This document shows, one piece after another, positions 18,506 to 27,251 of a DNA stretch of 64,000 nucleotides. The stretch is from positions 2,046,001 to 2,110,000 of the forward strand of contig NC_023036.2 of assembly GCF_000317305.3 (NCBI RefSeq). The letters are read 5' to 3'. Every line of letters starts with the position of its first letter. The stretch's first letter is position 1. The DNA is from Mycolicibacterium neoaurum VKM Ac-1815D. GTDB taxonomy: Bacteria > Actinomycetota > Actinomycetes > Mycobacteriales > Mycobacteriaceae. The position numbers and the translations under genes were made by a program. Below the pieces are notes generated by a model. That model ran no database searches and was not told where the DNA came from. It was given only the letters and a program-made list of their open reading frames with translations.

Positions 18506-19117
18506 GTGAGTGTCACGCCCACCGACCTGACCGGGACCGAGCGCGCCGTGCTGCTCGTCCTGATGGCTCAGGCACGCCCGGTGCCCAACGCCGACCTGCT
18601 GGCATACGGCCCCAAGCTGGACAAACGCAGCCGGGACAAGCTCAACACCCTCGACCTCATCGAATCCGAGCGCGTCGGCGGCCGCTACGTCCACGAGCTC
18701 ACCGACCGCGGCTGGCGGCTCTGCCGCGACATCATCGCCGCCGGCGCGCCACCGCGCTCCACCGGCCCCGCCAAGACCCTCTACACCGTGCTGGCCGGGC
18801 TCGGCCGCTACCTGGACACCGCCGACCTCAGCCTGGCCGAGCTGTTCTGGCCCAAACAAGCCCCGAGCGCCGCTGACCGGATCACGCAGGCCTACACCGA
18901 GCTGGCCGAGCGACCCGGCGCCTGGGTTGGCTTGAGAACCCTGCGCCAGCAGCTCGACGACGTCGCCGACCTGGACGACACGCTCACCCAGCTGTACCGC
19001 ACCGGCGCCATCAGCCTGATCCCCGAAGAAAACCAGAAGGTCCTCACCGACGAGGACCGTGCCGCCGCCATCACCATCGGTGGACAGGCCAAACACCTGA
19101 TCGCAATTGAGGTTTGA
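18506..19117 (+). CDS. Tandem winged-helix protein coupled to the double-ATPase gene
   Basis: The 203-residue product begins with a MarR/archaeal-type winged helix (residues 8-75, TGTERAVLLVLMAQARPVP, then YVHELTDRGWRLC). Its C-terminal half (about 125-203) looks like a second winged helix ending in LLIAIEV-like strands (HLIAIEV). Its TGA overlaps the ATG of the following ATPase by one base, so the two are translationally coupled and likely form a complex. Such small winged-helix partners often accompany HerA-like ATPases. Either DNA binding or ATPase regulation is possible; no specific family is recognised. Confidence 0.6.
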   Translation: MSVTPTDLTGTERAVLLVLMAQARPVPNADLLAYGPKLDKRSRDKLNTLDLIESERVGGRYVHELTDRGWRLCRDIIAAGAPPRSTGPAKTLYTVLAGLGRYLDTADLSLAELFWPKQAPSAADRITQAYTELAERPGAWVGLRTLRQQLDDVADLDDTLTQLYRTGAISLIPEENQKVLTDEDRAAAITIGGQAKHLIAIEV

Positions 19118-22100
19118 TGCAGGACGCACACCGCGAAGCACTCGCCGCCCTCCGGCTCACCTGGGCGCCCACCAGCGACGACCTGTGGCGCCCGCAGGCA
19201 CCCACCCACGTCAGCGGACTCAACGAACGCGCCGTCGACGATGTCATGGAGGCCTTCGCCGACGCCCAGCGCGACCCCGAATCCGCGCCGCTCGGGGTCA
19301 CCATCCGCGGCCAGGCCGGCTCCGGCAAAACCCACCTGCTCGGCCAGATCCGCGAACGCGTCCAGGCCGGTGGCGGCTACTTCTTCGTCGTCGAACTGCT
19401 CGACGCCGCCAGCTTCTGGGAATCGGTGCGCGCCGGGGTGCTGGAGAGTTTCGGTCGCCGCGGTGCGAATCGCGAGACCCAGCTCAAAGACCTGCTGTGG
19501 GAACTGTCCTCCATCGCGCACGTCTCACGCGCCGACCGGCGCGCCATCATCGGCGACGAGGACCTGGACCGCGAAACCCTGGACGCCTTCGTCAACGATC
19601 TGGCCAAGGCCCGCCGTGATGTCCGCGACTGCCACCAGACCCTGCGCGCACTGGTTCTGTTGTCCGCCAACGATCTTGTCGCCCGCGATATCGGCGACTC
19701 CTACCTGCAGGGCAGCGATGAGGTCGGCTCCGACGACCGGTTGCACTGGCGGCTGCGCGGCACCGCGCCCTCGGCCCAGCACTGCGTGCGCGATATCGCC
19801 CGGCTGACCGCCCTGGCCGGACCGTCGGTGCTGGCACTGGACCAGATCGACACCCTGCTCGCACAATCCTCCACGCGCACCGACGAATCCAGGGGAGCCG
19901 GTGACGGTGTGCTGGAACAGGTTGCGCACGGCCTGATGTCGGTGCGCCAGACCCTGCGGCGCACCGTCCCCGTGGTGGCCTGCCTGCCCTCGGCGTGGGA
20001 GAGCATCCGCGATCGTGCCACCGCCAGCGTGTCCGATCGGTTCCGCGTCACCGCACCGCTGTCCCCGCTGCCGAGCGCCGATATCGGCCGCGCCATCCTG
20101 GAACGCCGCTTCGAGGCCGCCTACCTGACCGTCGGCTTCACCCCGCCCTACCCGAGCTGGCCCATCAAACCCTCGGCGTTCGACGACGCCGCCGGCTACA
20201 CCCCGCGCCAGCTGCTGATCCGCGCCGACGCTCACGTGCGGGGCTGCCTGCGCCGCAAGGAAGTCGTCGAGCTGGCCCACCTGTCCGACGAGCTGGCCCC
20301 AGAAGAGCAGCCCGACAACGACACTGCCGACACCTCACCCATCGACCGGCTGTTCGCCCAATACCGGTCCCGGGCCGTGCCGGCTGCCGCACTCGACGCA
20401 GACGGCGAGGACACCGCCGTCCCGGCGCTGCTCGGCGCCGCGCTGAGCGCATGGATCGTCGAGCACGGCGACGACCAGGCCTATGTCTGCGACCCACCGC
20501 CCGGCTCGCACGTCGTGCTGCACGCCCGGCTGCGCCAGACCCTGGATGCTGCCACCGATGACGAACGGCACTGGGCCTTCCGCGCGATCGGCGCCACCAA
20601 CGCCGTCGCCGCCCAGAACCGCGTCAAGAAGACGCTCAGCGCAACGGGTTTGAACGCCCACACCGACCGGCGCAACCTGTTCTTCCTGCGCAACACACCA
20701 TGGCCGTCGGGGCCGAAGACCGAGGCCCTGATCAAGGACTTCGAAAAGCAGGGTGGCCGCACCCTGACCCTGTCCGACGACGATATCCGCACCATGACCG
20801 CCCTGCGCGACCTCATCGACGACGACGTCGCCGGCCTGACCGCCTGGCTGCGCGCCCGCCGCCCCGCACACGGCATCACCGTGCTGCGTGAGGCGCTCGG
20901 TTTCGACGGCGACGACTCCATCACCGTCATCGAGGAAACAACGGAGGCAGCCGACGAGGGGCCGGAATTCGTTGCCGCCGAGTCGAAGATGCCGCTGGGT
21001 ATCGACGTGCGCACCGACACCACCGTCGCCATTGACCTGGCCGCGCTGCGCAAACATGTCGCCATCTTCGCCGGTTCGGGATCGGGCAAGACCGTGCTGA
21101 TCCGGCGCCTCGTCGAAGAGGCCGCGCTGCGTGGGGTCTCCTCGATCGTGTTGGACCCCAACAACGATCTGTCGCGCCTGGGCAGCGCCTGGCCGCAGAC
21201 ACCGAGCGGCTGGCAGCGCGCCGACGACGCCCGCGCCACGGACTACCTGGCCAACACCGAGGTGGTCATCTGGACCCCGCGCCGCAGCACCGGCCGCCCA
21301 CTGGCCTTCCAGCCGCTACCCGATTTCGCCAGCGTGCTCGACGACCACGACGAATTCACCGAGGCCGTCGAATCCGCCGTCGCGGCGTTGGAACCGCGCG
21401 CCCAGATCAGCGGACAGACCGCCAAGGCCGCCCGCTCGCGCGCCGTGCTGCGAGAAGCGTTGCAGCACTACGGCCGTCAACCCGACCCGACGCTGCCCGG
21501 GTTCATCGGCATGCTGGCCGACCTGCCCGAGGATGTCAGCGAGCTCGCCGACGCCCCCAAGATGGCCGCCGATATGGCGCAGAACCTGCGCGCCGCCACC
21601 GTCAACGACCCGCTGTTCGGCGGCGCCGGAAAGGCTTTGGACCCCGGTGAGCTGCTGACCCCCACCGAGGGTAAACGGGCCAGGGTCTCGGTGATCAGCA
21701 TGATCGGCCTGCCCAGCGATGAACAGCGGCAGAGCTTCGTCAGCCAGCTGCAGATGGCGTTGTTCGCCTGGATCAAGCGCAACCCGGCCGCCGACAAGCC
21801 GCTGAGCGGCCTGCTGGTGATGGACGAGGCACAGACCCTGGCGCCGGCTCGCGGTCTGACCGCCAGCACCCGCAGCACACTGGCCCTTGCGTCGCAGGCC
21901 CGCAAGTACGGACTCGGGCTGATCTTTGCCACCCAGGCGCCCAAGGGCCTGCACAACCACATCCCGGGCAATGCGGCCACCCAGTTCTACGGCCTGCTCA
22001 ACTCGCCGGTGCAGATCGCCACCGCCGAGGAGATGGCCCGTGCCAAGGGCGGCCTGATCACCGATATCAGCCGGCTGCGGGCGGGCAACTTCTACGTCGC

Positions 22101-22218
22101 CACCGAAGGGAAGTCCTTTCACCGCGTCACCGCGCCCTGGTGCCTGTCGCACCACCCGGCCAGCCCGCCATCAGCCGACGAGGTGCTGGCCCTGTCACAG
22201 GCATCGTCACGGGCATAG
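19117..22218 (+). CDS. Double P-loop ATPase: N-terminal AAA/STAND-like plus C-terminal HerA/FtsK-like translocase domain
   Basis: This 1033-residue protein has two nucleotide-binding cores. The first has Walker A GQAGSGKTHLL (from 66) and Walker B-like VLALDQID (238-245). The second has FAGSGSGKTVL (around 654), LDPNNDLSRLG, and Walker B LLVMDEAQ (from 899), with FATQAPKGLHNHIPGNAATQF typical of HerA-like ATPases. HerA motors pump DNA and recur in defence and end-processing systems. The ATG overlaps the upstream stop; a TTG one codon earlier is unlikely. A macrodomain gene begins 8 bases after it. The precise system is not recognised; DNA translocation is inferred from the second domain. Confidence 0.75.
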   Translation: MQDAHREALAALRLTWAPTSDDLWRPQAPTHVSGLNERAVDDVMEAFADAQRDPESAPLGVTIRGQAGSGKTHLLGQIRERVQAGGGYFFVVELLDAASFWESVRAGVLESFGRRGANRETQLKDLLWELSSIAHVSRADRRAIIGDEDLDRETLDAFVNDLAKARRDVRDCHQTLRALVLLSANDLVARDIGDSYLQGSDEVGSDDRLHWRLRGTAPSAQHCVRDIARLTALAGPSVLALDQIDTLLAQSSTRTDESRGAGDGVLEQVAHGLMSVRQTLRRTVPVVACLPSAWESIRDRATASVSDRFRVTAPLSPLPSADIGRAILERRFEAAYLTVGFTPPYPSWPIKPSAFDDAAGYTPRQLLIRADAHVRGCLRRKEVVELAHLSDELAPEEQPDNDTADTSPIDRLFAQYRSRAVPAAALDADGEDTAVPALLGAALSAWIVEHGDDQAYVCDPPPGSHVVLHARLRQTLDAATDDERHWAFRAIGATNAVAAQNRVKKTLSATGLNAHTDRRNLFFLRNTPWPSGPKTEALIKDFEKQGGRTLTLSDDDIRTMTALRDLIDDDVAGLTAWLRARRPAHGITVLREALGFDGDDSITVIEETTEAADEGPEFVAAESKMPLGIDVRTDTTVAIDLAALRKHVAIFAGSGSGKTVLIRRLVEEAALRGVSSIVLDPNNDLSRLGSAWPQTPSGWQRADDARATDYLANTEVVIWTPRRSTGRPLAFQPLPDFASVLDDHDEFTEAVESAVAALEPRAQISGQTAKAARSRAVLREALQHYGRQPDPTLPGFIGMLADLPEDVSELADAPKMAADMAQNLRAATVNDPLFGGAGKALDPGELLTPTEGKRARVSVISMIGLPSDEQRQSFVSQLQMALFAWIKRNPAADKPLSGLLVMDEAQTLAPARGLTASTRSTLALASQARKYGLGLIFATQAPKGLHNHIPGNAATQFYGLLNSPVQIATAEEMARAKGGLITDISRLRAGNFYVATEGKSFHRVTAPWCLSHHPASPPSADEVLALSQASSRA

Positions 22219-22225
22219 TGGTCCC

Positions 22226-22723
22226 ATGCCGACCATCACCGCGGTGCACGGAGACATCACCCAGCAGAGTGTGGACGCCATCGTCAACGCCGCCAACAAC
22301 GCCATGCGCGGCGGCGGAGGTGTCGACGGTGCCATCCACCGCGCCGGCGGCCCCGAGGTGCTCCAGGACTGCATCCGTCGCTTTCCGGACGGTCTGGCCA
22401 CCGGTGACGCCGGGTGGACCACCGCCGGCCGATTGCCGGCGCGCTGGGTGATCCACACCGCCGGACCCAACCACAGTGCAGGTCAGCGCGACCGTTCACT
22501 ACTGGTGTCCTGTTACGCGCGCTCCCTGCAGGTCGCCGACGAACTCGACGCCCGCACAATCGCTTTCCCGCTGATCAGCGCCGGAATCTACGGTTGGCCC
22601 AAGGGGGATGCCATCAAGACCGCGATCGAAACCATCGCCGCCGCCGAGACGAATGTCACCGAAGCGCGCATCGTCGCCTTTGAGGAGCGGACATTCGACG
22701 CCGTGACCGCAGAACTTGATTGA
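22226..22723 (+). CDS. Macrodomain protein (O-acetyl-ADP-ribose deacetylase / ADP-ribosyl hydrolase type)
   Basis: The 165-residue product is a single MacroD-type domain. GDITQQSVDAIVNAANN and GGGGVDGAIHRAGG are the substrate-binding signatures, and FPLISAGIYGWP closes the site. Members remove O-acetyl-ADP-ribose or ADP-ribose from proteins or nucleic acids. Length is normal for the family. It starts 8 bases after the double-ATPase gene. Sequence between the two includes a CATAGT hexamer 6 bases before the ATG, so it may also be transcribed from its own leaderless promoter. Two genes on lies a Doc-type Fic toxin, but Doc phosphorylates rather than ADP-ribosylates, so a direct link is not implied. 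Confidence 0.88.
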   Translation: MPTITAVHGDITQQSVDAIVNAANNAMRGGGGVDGAIHRAGGPEVLQDCIRRFPDGLATGDAGWTTAGRLPARWVIHTAGPNHSAGQRDRSLLVSCYARSLQVADELDARTIAFPLISAGIYGWPKGDAIKTAIETIAAAETNVTEARIVAFEERTFDAVTAELD

Positions 22724-22740
22724 CCCCCATCCCCTCTGGG

Positions 22741-22746
22741 TACGGT
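22741..22746 (+). promoter_or_regulatory. TACGGT -10 box for leaderless mscS-like gene
   Basis: TACGGT fits TANNNT and is followed by 7 bases and an ATG, with no Shine-Dalgarno sequence between. This is the usual layout of a mycobacterial leaderless gene. Confidence 0.5.
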
Positions 22747-22753
22747 CGAAACC

Positions 22754-23698
22754 ATGGATGTGGTCAACCTTGCCTTCGAATGGACGGATACCAACAAGCA
22801 CTGGCTGATCGAAGTTCCCATCCGCGTCGTGGTGTACATGCTGGTCGCGTTGATCGCACGTTTCGTGTTGCATCGCATGATCGACCGCGCCACCACCGGC
22901 CGTAACCCCAAGATCATCGACGATGCCGAACCCAAGCGGGCCGGTCGCCTGCGTGGTCTGCGTGAGCGCGGCAACACGGCCAGCGCCGCCAAGGCCGCCG
23001 CGCGCCGCCAGCAGCGCGCCCAGACCATCGGTTCGGTGTTGAAGTCGACGGTGTCGATCGTGCTGCTCGTCTGGGTGGTGCTCAGCGTGCTCAACGTATT
23101 CGGGGTCAACATCGCACCGTTCATCGCCTCGGCCGGTGTCGTCGGCCTCGCCATCGGTTTCGGCGCGCAGAACCTGGTCCGCGATTTCGTGACCGGGGTC
23201 TTCATGCTCCTGGAAGACCAGTACGGCGTCGGCGACACCGTCGACCTGGGCGAGGCCAGCGGTGAGGTAGAAAGCGTGGGCCTGCGCATCACCACCGTCC
23301 GCGATATCGACGGCACCCTCTGGTACGTCCGCAACGGCGAGATCGCCCGGGTGGGCAACATGAGTCAGGATTACGCCGTCGCACGCATCGAGGTGCCGGT
23401 GGCGCTCAGTGCAGACCTGCAGCAAGCCGAACGGGTGGCACTCGATGCCGCCCGCGAAGCCGTCAAGGACGAGGCCATCGCGGCGAAGGTGCTCGGCGAA
23501 CCGGAAATGTTGGGCGTGCAGACGATGTCATCGGACCAGGTGACCCTGCGACTCACCATCAAGACGAAGCCCAACGCGCAGTGGTCGGTTCAGCGCCGGC
23601 TTCGCCGCGAGATCCTGCGCGCCTACGACGAGAACGGGATCGACCTGCCCTACCCGCATCTGCGTACGCCGGTGTCGGTGAGCGCCGAGGCCGAATAG
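22754..23698 (+). CDS. MscS-family mechanosensitive ion channel
   Basis: The 314-residue membrane protein has helices at about 15-35 and 97-115 and the pore-lining Gly/Ala-rich third helix (IASAGVVGLAIGFGAQNLVRD split around residues 122-142), followed by FVTGVFMLLEDQYGVGD, the MscS hallmark. The C-terminal part is the cytoplasmic beta and alpha/beta vestibule. Such channels release solutes on hypo-osmotic shock. It lies back to back with the toxin gene that ends on the opposite strand at the next base. The first cytoplasmic loop is rich in Arg and Ala (residues 55-90), longer than in E. coli MscS. The assignment is secure. Confidence 0.9.
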   Translation: MDVVNLAFEWTDTNKHWLIEVPIRVVVYMLVALIARFVLHRMIDRATTGRNPKIIDDAEPKRAGRLRGLRERGNTASAAKAAARRQQRAQTIGSVLKSTVSIVLLVWVVLSVLNVFGVNIAPFIASAGVVGLAIGFGAQNLVRDFVTGVFMLLEDQYGVGDTVDLGEASGEVESVGLRITTVRDIDGTLWYVRNGEIARVGNMSQDYAVARIEVPVALSADLQQAERVALDAAREAVKDEAIAAKVLGEPEMLGVQTMSSDQVTLRLTIKTKPNAQWSVQRRLRREILRAYDENGIDLPYPHLRTPVSVSAEAE

Positions 23699-24073
23699 TC
23701 AAGCGCACCAGGCGCGGAGCTGGTCGGCAATGCGATCCAAGTCCGGCTCCGCGCCTGTCGCGACCTGAATGACGAAATCGAAACGATCGTCCTCCGTCGC
23801 GTGTACCCATTTCTCGTTGAGTGCCAGGAACGTGCGGCATGCCGTCCATGCCAGCCGCTTGTTGCCGTCGACCAGTGCGTGATTGCGAGCGATCGAGTGC
23901 ATCAGCGCCGCGGCCTTGACGAAGAGATCAGGGTAGGCATCCTCGCCGAACACCGTCGCACGCGGCCGGGACAGGGCGGATTCGAGCAGTCCGTGATCGC
24001 GAATGACCACGTCTTTGTCGATTGCTCGGCGTGTGATCTCGATGAGGTCCTCGAGATCCAGGTACTCGGTCAC
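23699..24073 (-). CDS. Doc-type Fic-fold toxin (death on curing)
   Basis: The 124-residue protein has the Doc motif HALVDGNKRLAW, a variant of HxFx(D/N)GNK, plus the LLESALSRP segment common to the family. Doc toxins phosphorylate EF-Tu and stop translation. GTG at a GTGA overlap with the upstream antitoxin stop is the start, so antitoxin and toxin are translationally coupled in the usual order. Full length for the family and no damage is visible. It lies on the minus strand downstream of prfC, separated by a terminator-like hairpin. Confidence 0.9.
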   Translation of the reverse strand: MTEYLDLEDLIEITRRAIDKDVVIRDHGLLESALSRPRATVFGEDAYPDLFVKAAALMHSIARNHALVDGNKRLAWTACRTFLALNEKWVHATEDDRFDFVIQVATGAEPDLDRIADQLRAWCA

Positions 24074-24270
24074 GCGTCTTTGAGTCGTTCGAGAACCCCG
24101 GCTTCCTCGACAAGCACCCGATTCAGGACCGCGTCGACCTTCGTCTTGTGCGCGTGCCGCGCGATGTACTCGTCGATGGCCGCCAACACGACGGCCTGCA
24201 TCGACCGCCCCTCGGCGGCGGCCTGCCGACGCAGCGCCTCGGTTTGCTCCTCGCTGGTACGCAATGTCAT
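24070..24270 (-). CDS. Ribbon-helix-helix-type antitoxin partner of Doc
   Basis: The 66-residue product starts MTLRTSEEQTEALRRQAAAEG, which is a beta strand followed by a helix as in CopG/RHH repressors, and continues with SMQAVVLAAIDEYIARHA. The C-terminal tail would neutralise the toxin. ATG at 24270 has GGGG 6 bases before it; an in-frame ATG two codons earlier lies too close to that sequence. It overlaps the doc start by 4 bases. A direct repeat just upstream could be its autoregulatory operator. Confidence 0.8.
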   Translation of the reverse strand: MTLRTSEEQTEALRRQAAAEGRSMQAVVLAAIDEYIARHAHKTKVDAVLNRVLVEEAGVLERLKDA

Positions 24271-24283
24271 GCCCATCCCCGCA

Positions 24284-24301
24284 TGATACCGAAGTGATAC
24301 C
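24284..24301 (-). promoter_or_regulatory. Direct repeat GGTATCA x2, candidate antitoxin operator
   Basis: On the minus strand GGTATCA occurs twice at an 11-base period (about one helical turn) immediately before the antitoxin gene. The second copy, as TATCAT, could also serve as a -10 box. RHH antitoxins usually bind short repeats at such spacing. Confidence 0.45.
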
Positions 24302-24304
24302 GGT

Positions 24305-24332
24305 GCCGACGGGCCGAAACTCACCCGTCGGC
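24305..24332 (-). terminator. Hairpin at the 3' end of prfC
   Basis: Perfect 9-base arms GCCGACGGG and CCCGTCGGC flank a 10-base loop. The hairpin overlaps the prfC stop codon and precedes the toxin-antitoxin promoter region. No T-tract follows, as is common in mycobacteria. Confidence 0.5.
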
Positions 24333-25940
24333 CGCGGCCACCAGCGAGCGCAGCGTGATCGTCGGGTTGTCCCGCAGAAAGCCCTCCAGGCGCCACGGTG
24401 TGGAGAACAGGACCAGCATGACGCCGTCGGAGCGGGTCAGCACCTCGGCGGAGACCTGCTTGTTCATGAACTCGGCGTCCTCGGGATCCACGATGCGCGC
24501 CACCTGATAGGGCAGTGACTCCAAGGTGATGGCGGCGCCGATCTCGGTTTCCATGCGGTGCGCGGCCACCTCGAACTGCATGGGGCCGACGGCGGCGAAC
24601 ACCGGCGCCTGCTCACCGCGGCGATCCGAGCGCAGCACCTGCACCACGCCCTCTTGATCGAGCTGCTCGATTCCCTTGCGGAACTGCTTGTGCTTGCTGG
24701 GATCCTTGCCGCGCACCACCGAGAAGTACTCGGGGGAGAAGCTCGGGATCGGCGGGAAGGCCACCGGCAGATCGCGATACAGCGTGTCGCCCGGCCGGAG
24801 CGCCGCCGCATTGGCCAGCCCGATTACATCGCCGGGCCAGGCATCGTCCAAAGTGGATCGCTCCCGGCCGAACACCGACTGCGCGTACTTGGTGACGAAC
24901 GGTTTGCCGGTACCGGCGTGGGTCAGCACATCCCCGCGCTCGAAGGTGCCCGAGCACACCCGGGCGTAGGCGATGCGGTCACGGTGGGAGGAATCCATCC
25001 CGGCCTGCACCTTGAACACGAACGCGCTGAACGGTGCGTCCACCGGACGCGGGTTCCCCTCGACGTCGACGATCGGGCCCGGCGGCGGCGCGAGGTCGAC
25101 CAGCACGTCCAGCAGCTGGTTGACCCCGAAGTTCAGCGCCGCCGAGGTGAACAGCACCGGGGAGGACTCGCCGGACAGGAACGTGTCACGGTCGTAATCC
25201 GAGCCGTCCATCGACAGCAGCTCGGATTCCTCGACCGCGGTGTCCCAGTCGCCCTCGGCCGCGGCATACGCCTGATCGGCAGGAATGTGCTCCTCCGGTG
25301 CGGCGGTCGCGCCGCCCGCGGTACGGGTGAAGCGGATGTAGTGACCCTTGCGGCGGTCCATCACACCCTTGAAGTCGCCGGCGATACCCACCGGCCAGGT
25401 CAGTGGGGTGGTGCGCAGCCCGATGCGTTCGTGGATCTCGTCCATCAGCTCCAGCGCGTGCCGGCCGGGACGGTCCCACTTGTTGATCACCGTGATGATC
25501 GGGATACCGCGGTGCTTACACACCTGGAACAGTTTCAGGGTCTGCGGCTCAAGGCCTTTGGCGGCGTCGATCAGCATGACCGCGGCGTCGACGGCGGTGA
25601 GCACCCGGTAGGTGTCCTCGGAGAAATCGGCGTGCCCGGGGGTGTCGAGCAGGTTGATGACGCAGTCGCGGTAGGGGAACTGCAGCGCGGTCGAGGTGAT
25701 CGAGATACCGCGGGCCTTCTCCATCTCCATCCAGTCCGAGACGGTGGACTTGCGACCGGCCTTGCCGTGGATGGCGCCCGCCTCGTTGATCACCCTGGCG
25801 TGCAGGGCCAGCGCCTCGGTCAGCGTCGACTTACCGGCGTCGGGGTGGCTGATCACCGCGAAGGTGCGCCGACGGGCGGCCTCCTGGCTGATCCGGGCGG
25901 CGGATTTGGTGTCGGCGGTGGTCACGGCGTTCTCGGTCAT
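24321..25940 (-). CDS. prfC: Peptide chain release factor 3 (RF3)
   Basis: The 539-residue translational GTPase recycles RF1/RF2 from the ribosome. G1 is SHPDAGKSTLTE, G2/switch I includes GISITSTALQFPY, G3 is DTPGHADFSEDTYR, and G4 is NKWDRPG, followed by the RF3-specific GHYIRFTR segment and C-terminal domains. The open frame extends upstream by 19 codons, but the normal N-terminus MTENAVTTADTKSAAR argues for the ATG used here. A divergent LOG gene starts 49 bases away. It is followed on the same strand by the toxin-antitoxin pair. RF3 is not universal in bacteria; this copy looks intact. Confidence 0.93.
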   Translation of the reverse strand: MTENAVTTADTKSAARISQEAARRRTFAVISHPDAGKSTLTEALALHARVINEAGAIHGKAGRKSTVSDWMEMEKARGISITSTALQFPYRDCVINLLDTPGHADFSEDTYRVLTAVDAAVMLIDAAKGLEPQTLKLFQVCKHRGIPIITVINKWDRPGRHALELMDEIHERIGLRTTPLTWPVGIAGDFKGVMDRRKGHYIRFTRTAGGATAAPEEHIPADQAYAAAEGDWDTAVEESELLSMDGSDYDRDTFLSGESSPVLFTSAALNFGVNQLLDVLVDLAPPPGPIVDVEGNPRPVDAPFSAFVFKVQAGMDSSHRDRIAYARVCSGTFERGDVLTHAGTGKPFVTKYAQSVFGRERSTLDDAWPGDVIGLANAAALRPGDTLYRDLPVAFPPIPSFSPEYFSVVRGKDPSKHKQFRKGIEQLDQEGVVQVLRSDRRGEQAPVFAAVGPMQFEVAAHRMETEIGAAITLESLPYQVARIVDPEDAEFMNKQVSAEVLTRSDGVMLVLFSTPWRLEGFLRDNPTITLRSLVAAADG

Positions 25941-25976
25941 CTCGGTGTCGATGATATTTGCCCAGGTCGATAAACC

Positions 25977-25982
25977 GATAAT
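25977..25982 (+). promoter_or_regulatory. GATAAT -10 box for the LOG-family gene
   Basis: GATAAT lies 7 bases before the ATG with no Shine-Dalgarno sequence, which fits a leaderless transcript. The same 49-base gap carries TATCAT on the other strand 10 bases before prfC, so promoters probably diverge here. Confidence 0.5.
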
Positions 25983-25989
25983 CGTAAGC

Positions 25990-26562
25990 ATGCACATCTG
26001 CGTGTTTCTGTCGGCCGCCGACCTCGACGCCCGCTACACCACCCCGGCCCGCGAGTTCGCCACCGCGCTCGGGGCGGCCGGGCACACCCTGGTGTGGGGT
26101 GGTTCGAACACCGGGCTGATGAAGGTGATCGCCGACGGTGTCCAGCAGGCCGGCGGCCGGCTGTGTGGCATCTCGGTGGAGTTCCTGCGGGCCAAGGCCC
26201 GCGCCGACGCCGATGAGATGGTGTTCGCCCGCGACCTCGCCGACCGCAAGGCCCAGCTGCTGGCCCGCGCCGACGCCCTGGTGATCTTGGCCGGGGGTCT
26301 GGGCACGCTCGACGAGGCCACCGAGATCCTCGAACTGCGCAAGCACGGGCACCACACCAAACCGGTGGTGCTGCTGAACACCGCCGGGTTCTACGACGGG
26401 CTGGTGATGCAGCTGCGCCGGATGGAGAGCGACGGCTTCCTGCCGCTGCCGCTCGACGAGTTGGTCTACGTCACCGCCGACGGCGCCGACGTCCTCGACT
26501 ACTTGCGACGGTGTGAATTAGATCAAGATCGCCCCGCGGGCTCGCCGCCTTTGTCACCATGA
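25990..26562 (+). CDS. LOG-family cytokinin riboside 5'-monophosphate phosphoribohydrolase
   Basis: The 190-residue protein has the Rossmann-like lysine decarboxylase/LOG fold: VFLSAADLDARY at the N-terminus, VWGGSNTGLM, and AGGLGTLDEATE, a version of the PGGxGTxxE catalytic motif in which the Pro is Ala. LOG enzymes release free cytokinin base and ribose 5-phosphate from the nucleotide; mycobacterial Rv1205 is a known member. The open frame extends far upstream over prfC, but MHICVF is the natural N-terminus and has a -10 box at leaderless spacing. It is followed after 4 bases by the YceI gene. Confidence 0.85.
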   Translation: MHICVFLSAADLDARYTTPAREFATALGAAGHTLVWGGSNTGLMKVIADGVQQAGGRLCGISVEFLRAKARADADEMVFARDLADRKAQLLARADALVILAGGLGTLDEATEILELRKHGHHTKPVVLLNTAGFYDGLVMQLRRMESDGFLPLPLDELVYVTADGADVLDYLRRCELDQDRPAGSPPLSP

Positions 26563-26566
26563 CCCG

Positions 26567-27250
26567 GTGAAGAAAAGGGTCGCGGCGATCGTCGCGGGAG
26601 TGCTGGTGGTCTTGCTTGTCGCGGTGGTCGCAGCCACGCCGTGGGCCTACAAGAACTACGTCCAGGGCCCGCCCGAGCCGGAGTTGGCCTTCGCCGCCGC
26701 GGCCCAGCCCGGTGGCGGCGCGCTGGACGGCACGTGGACCGTGCAGCCCGGATCCCAGGTCGGCTACCGGGTGCAGCAGCAATTGCTCTGGGAGACAGTT
26801 GATGTCGCCGGACGTGGCGACACGGTCACCGGTAGCGCCGAGATCGAGGACTCGCACGTGCGATCGTTGAAGTTCACCGTCGACGTGGCAGGCCTGGAAA
26901 CGGGAAGCTCGGGGCGCGATGAGAAGTTCCGCAGTGCCGACGCGCTGGAGACCGACACATTCCCGACCGCCGAGCTGGTAGGCAACGTCCCCACCGATGT
27001 GTCCGCGATACCGGCCGACGGCAGCTCGACCCGAGTGGAGGTTCCGGTTCAGCTGACCATCAAGGGGGTTACCCGCCCGGAGACCGCGCAGGTCGATGTG
27101 CGGCGCAACGGCGACCGGGTGGAGGCGGTGGGCACGGTCCCGGTGCGGCTGCCCGACTTCAACGTCACGCCGCCGAAACCGTTCGCTTCGTTGTTGGAGG
27201 TGCAGCCGACGGCCGTCATCGAGTTCCTGGTGTACCTGGCCAAGAGCTGA
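26567..27250 (+). CDS. YceI-family lipid-binding protein with N-terminal membrane anchor
   Basis: The 227-residue protein begins with a helix (residues 5-26, VAAIVAGVLVVLLVAVVAATP) that serves as anchor or uncleaved signal. A YceI lipocalin-like domain follows: DGTWTVQPGSQVGYRV at the start, SLKFTVDVAGLETG, RDEKFRSADALETDTFPTA, and LTIKGVTRPETAQV. YceI proteins bind polyisoprenoid lipids in a beta barrel. The start is GTG. The gene follows the LOG gene closely and converges with the sulfatase gene, the two stops being one base apart. The exact ligand is unknown. Confidence 0.88.
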   Translation: MKKRVAAIVAGVLVVLLVAVVAATPWAYKNYVQGPPEPELAFAAAAQPGGGALDGTWTVQPGSQVGYRVQQQLLWETVDVAGRGDTVTGSAEIEDSHVRSLKFTVDVAGLETGSSGRDEKFRSADALETDTFPTAELVGNVPTDVSAIPADGSSTRVEVPVQLTIKGVTRPETAQVDVRRNGDRVEAVGTVPVRLPDFNVTPPKPFASLLEVQPTAVIEFLVYLAKS

Positions 27251-27251
27251 G

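Noticed and set aside
17477..19141. Open frame of over 550 codons on the minus strand opposite the proline-rich and winged-helix genes
   Set aside because: It is a GC-rich shadow with Gly/Asp/Val repeats and no domain; both plus-strand genes have recognisable features and the frame covers their promoters.
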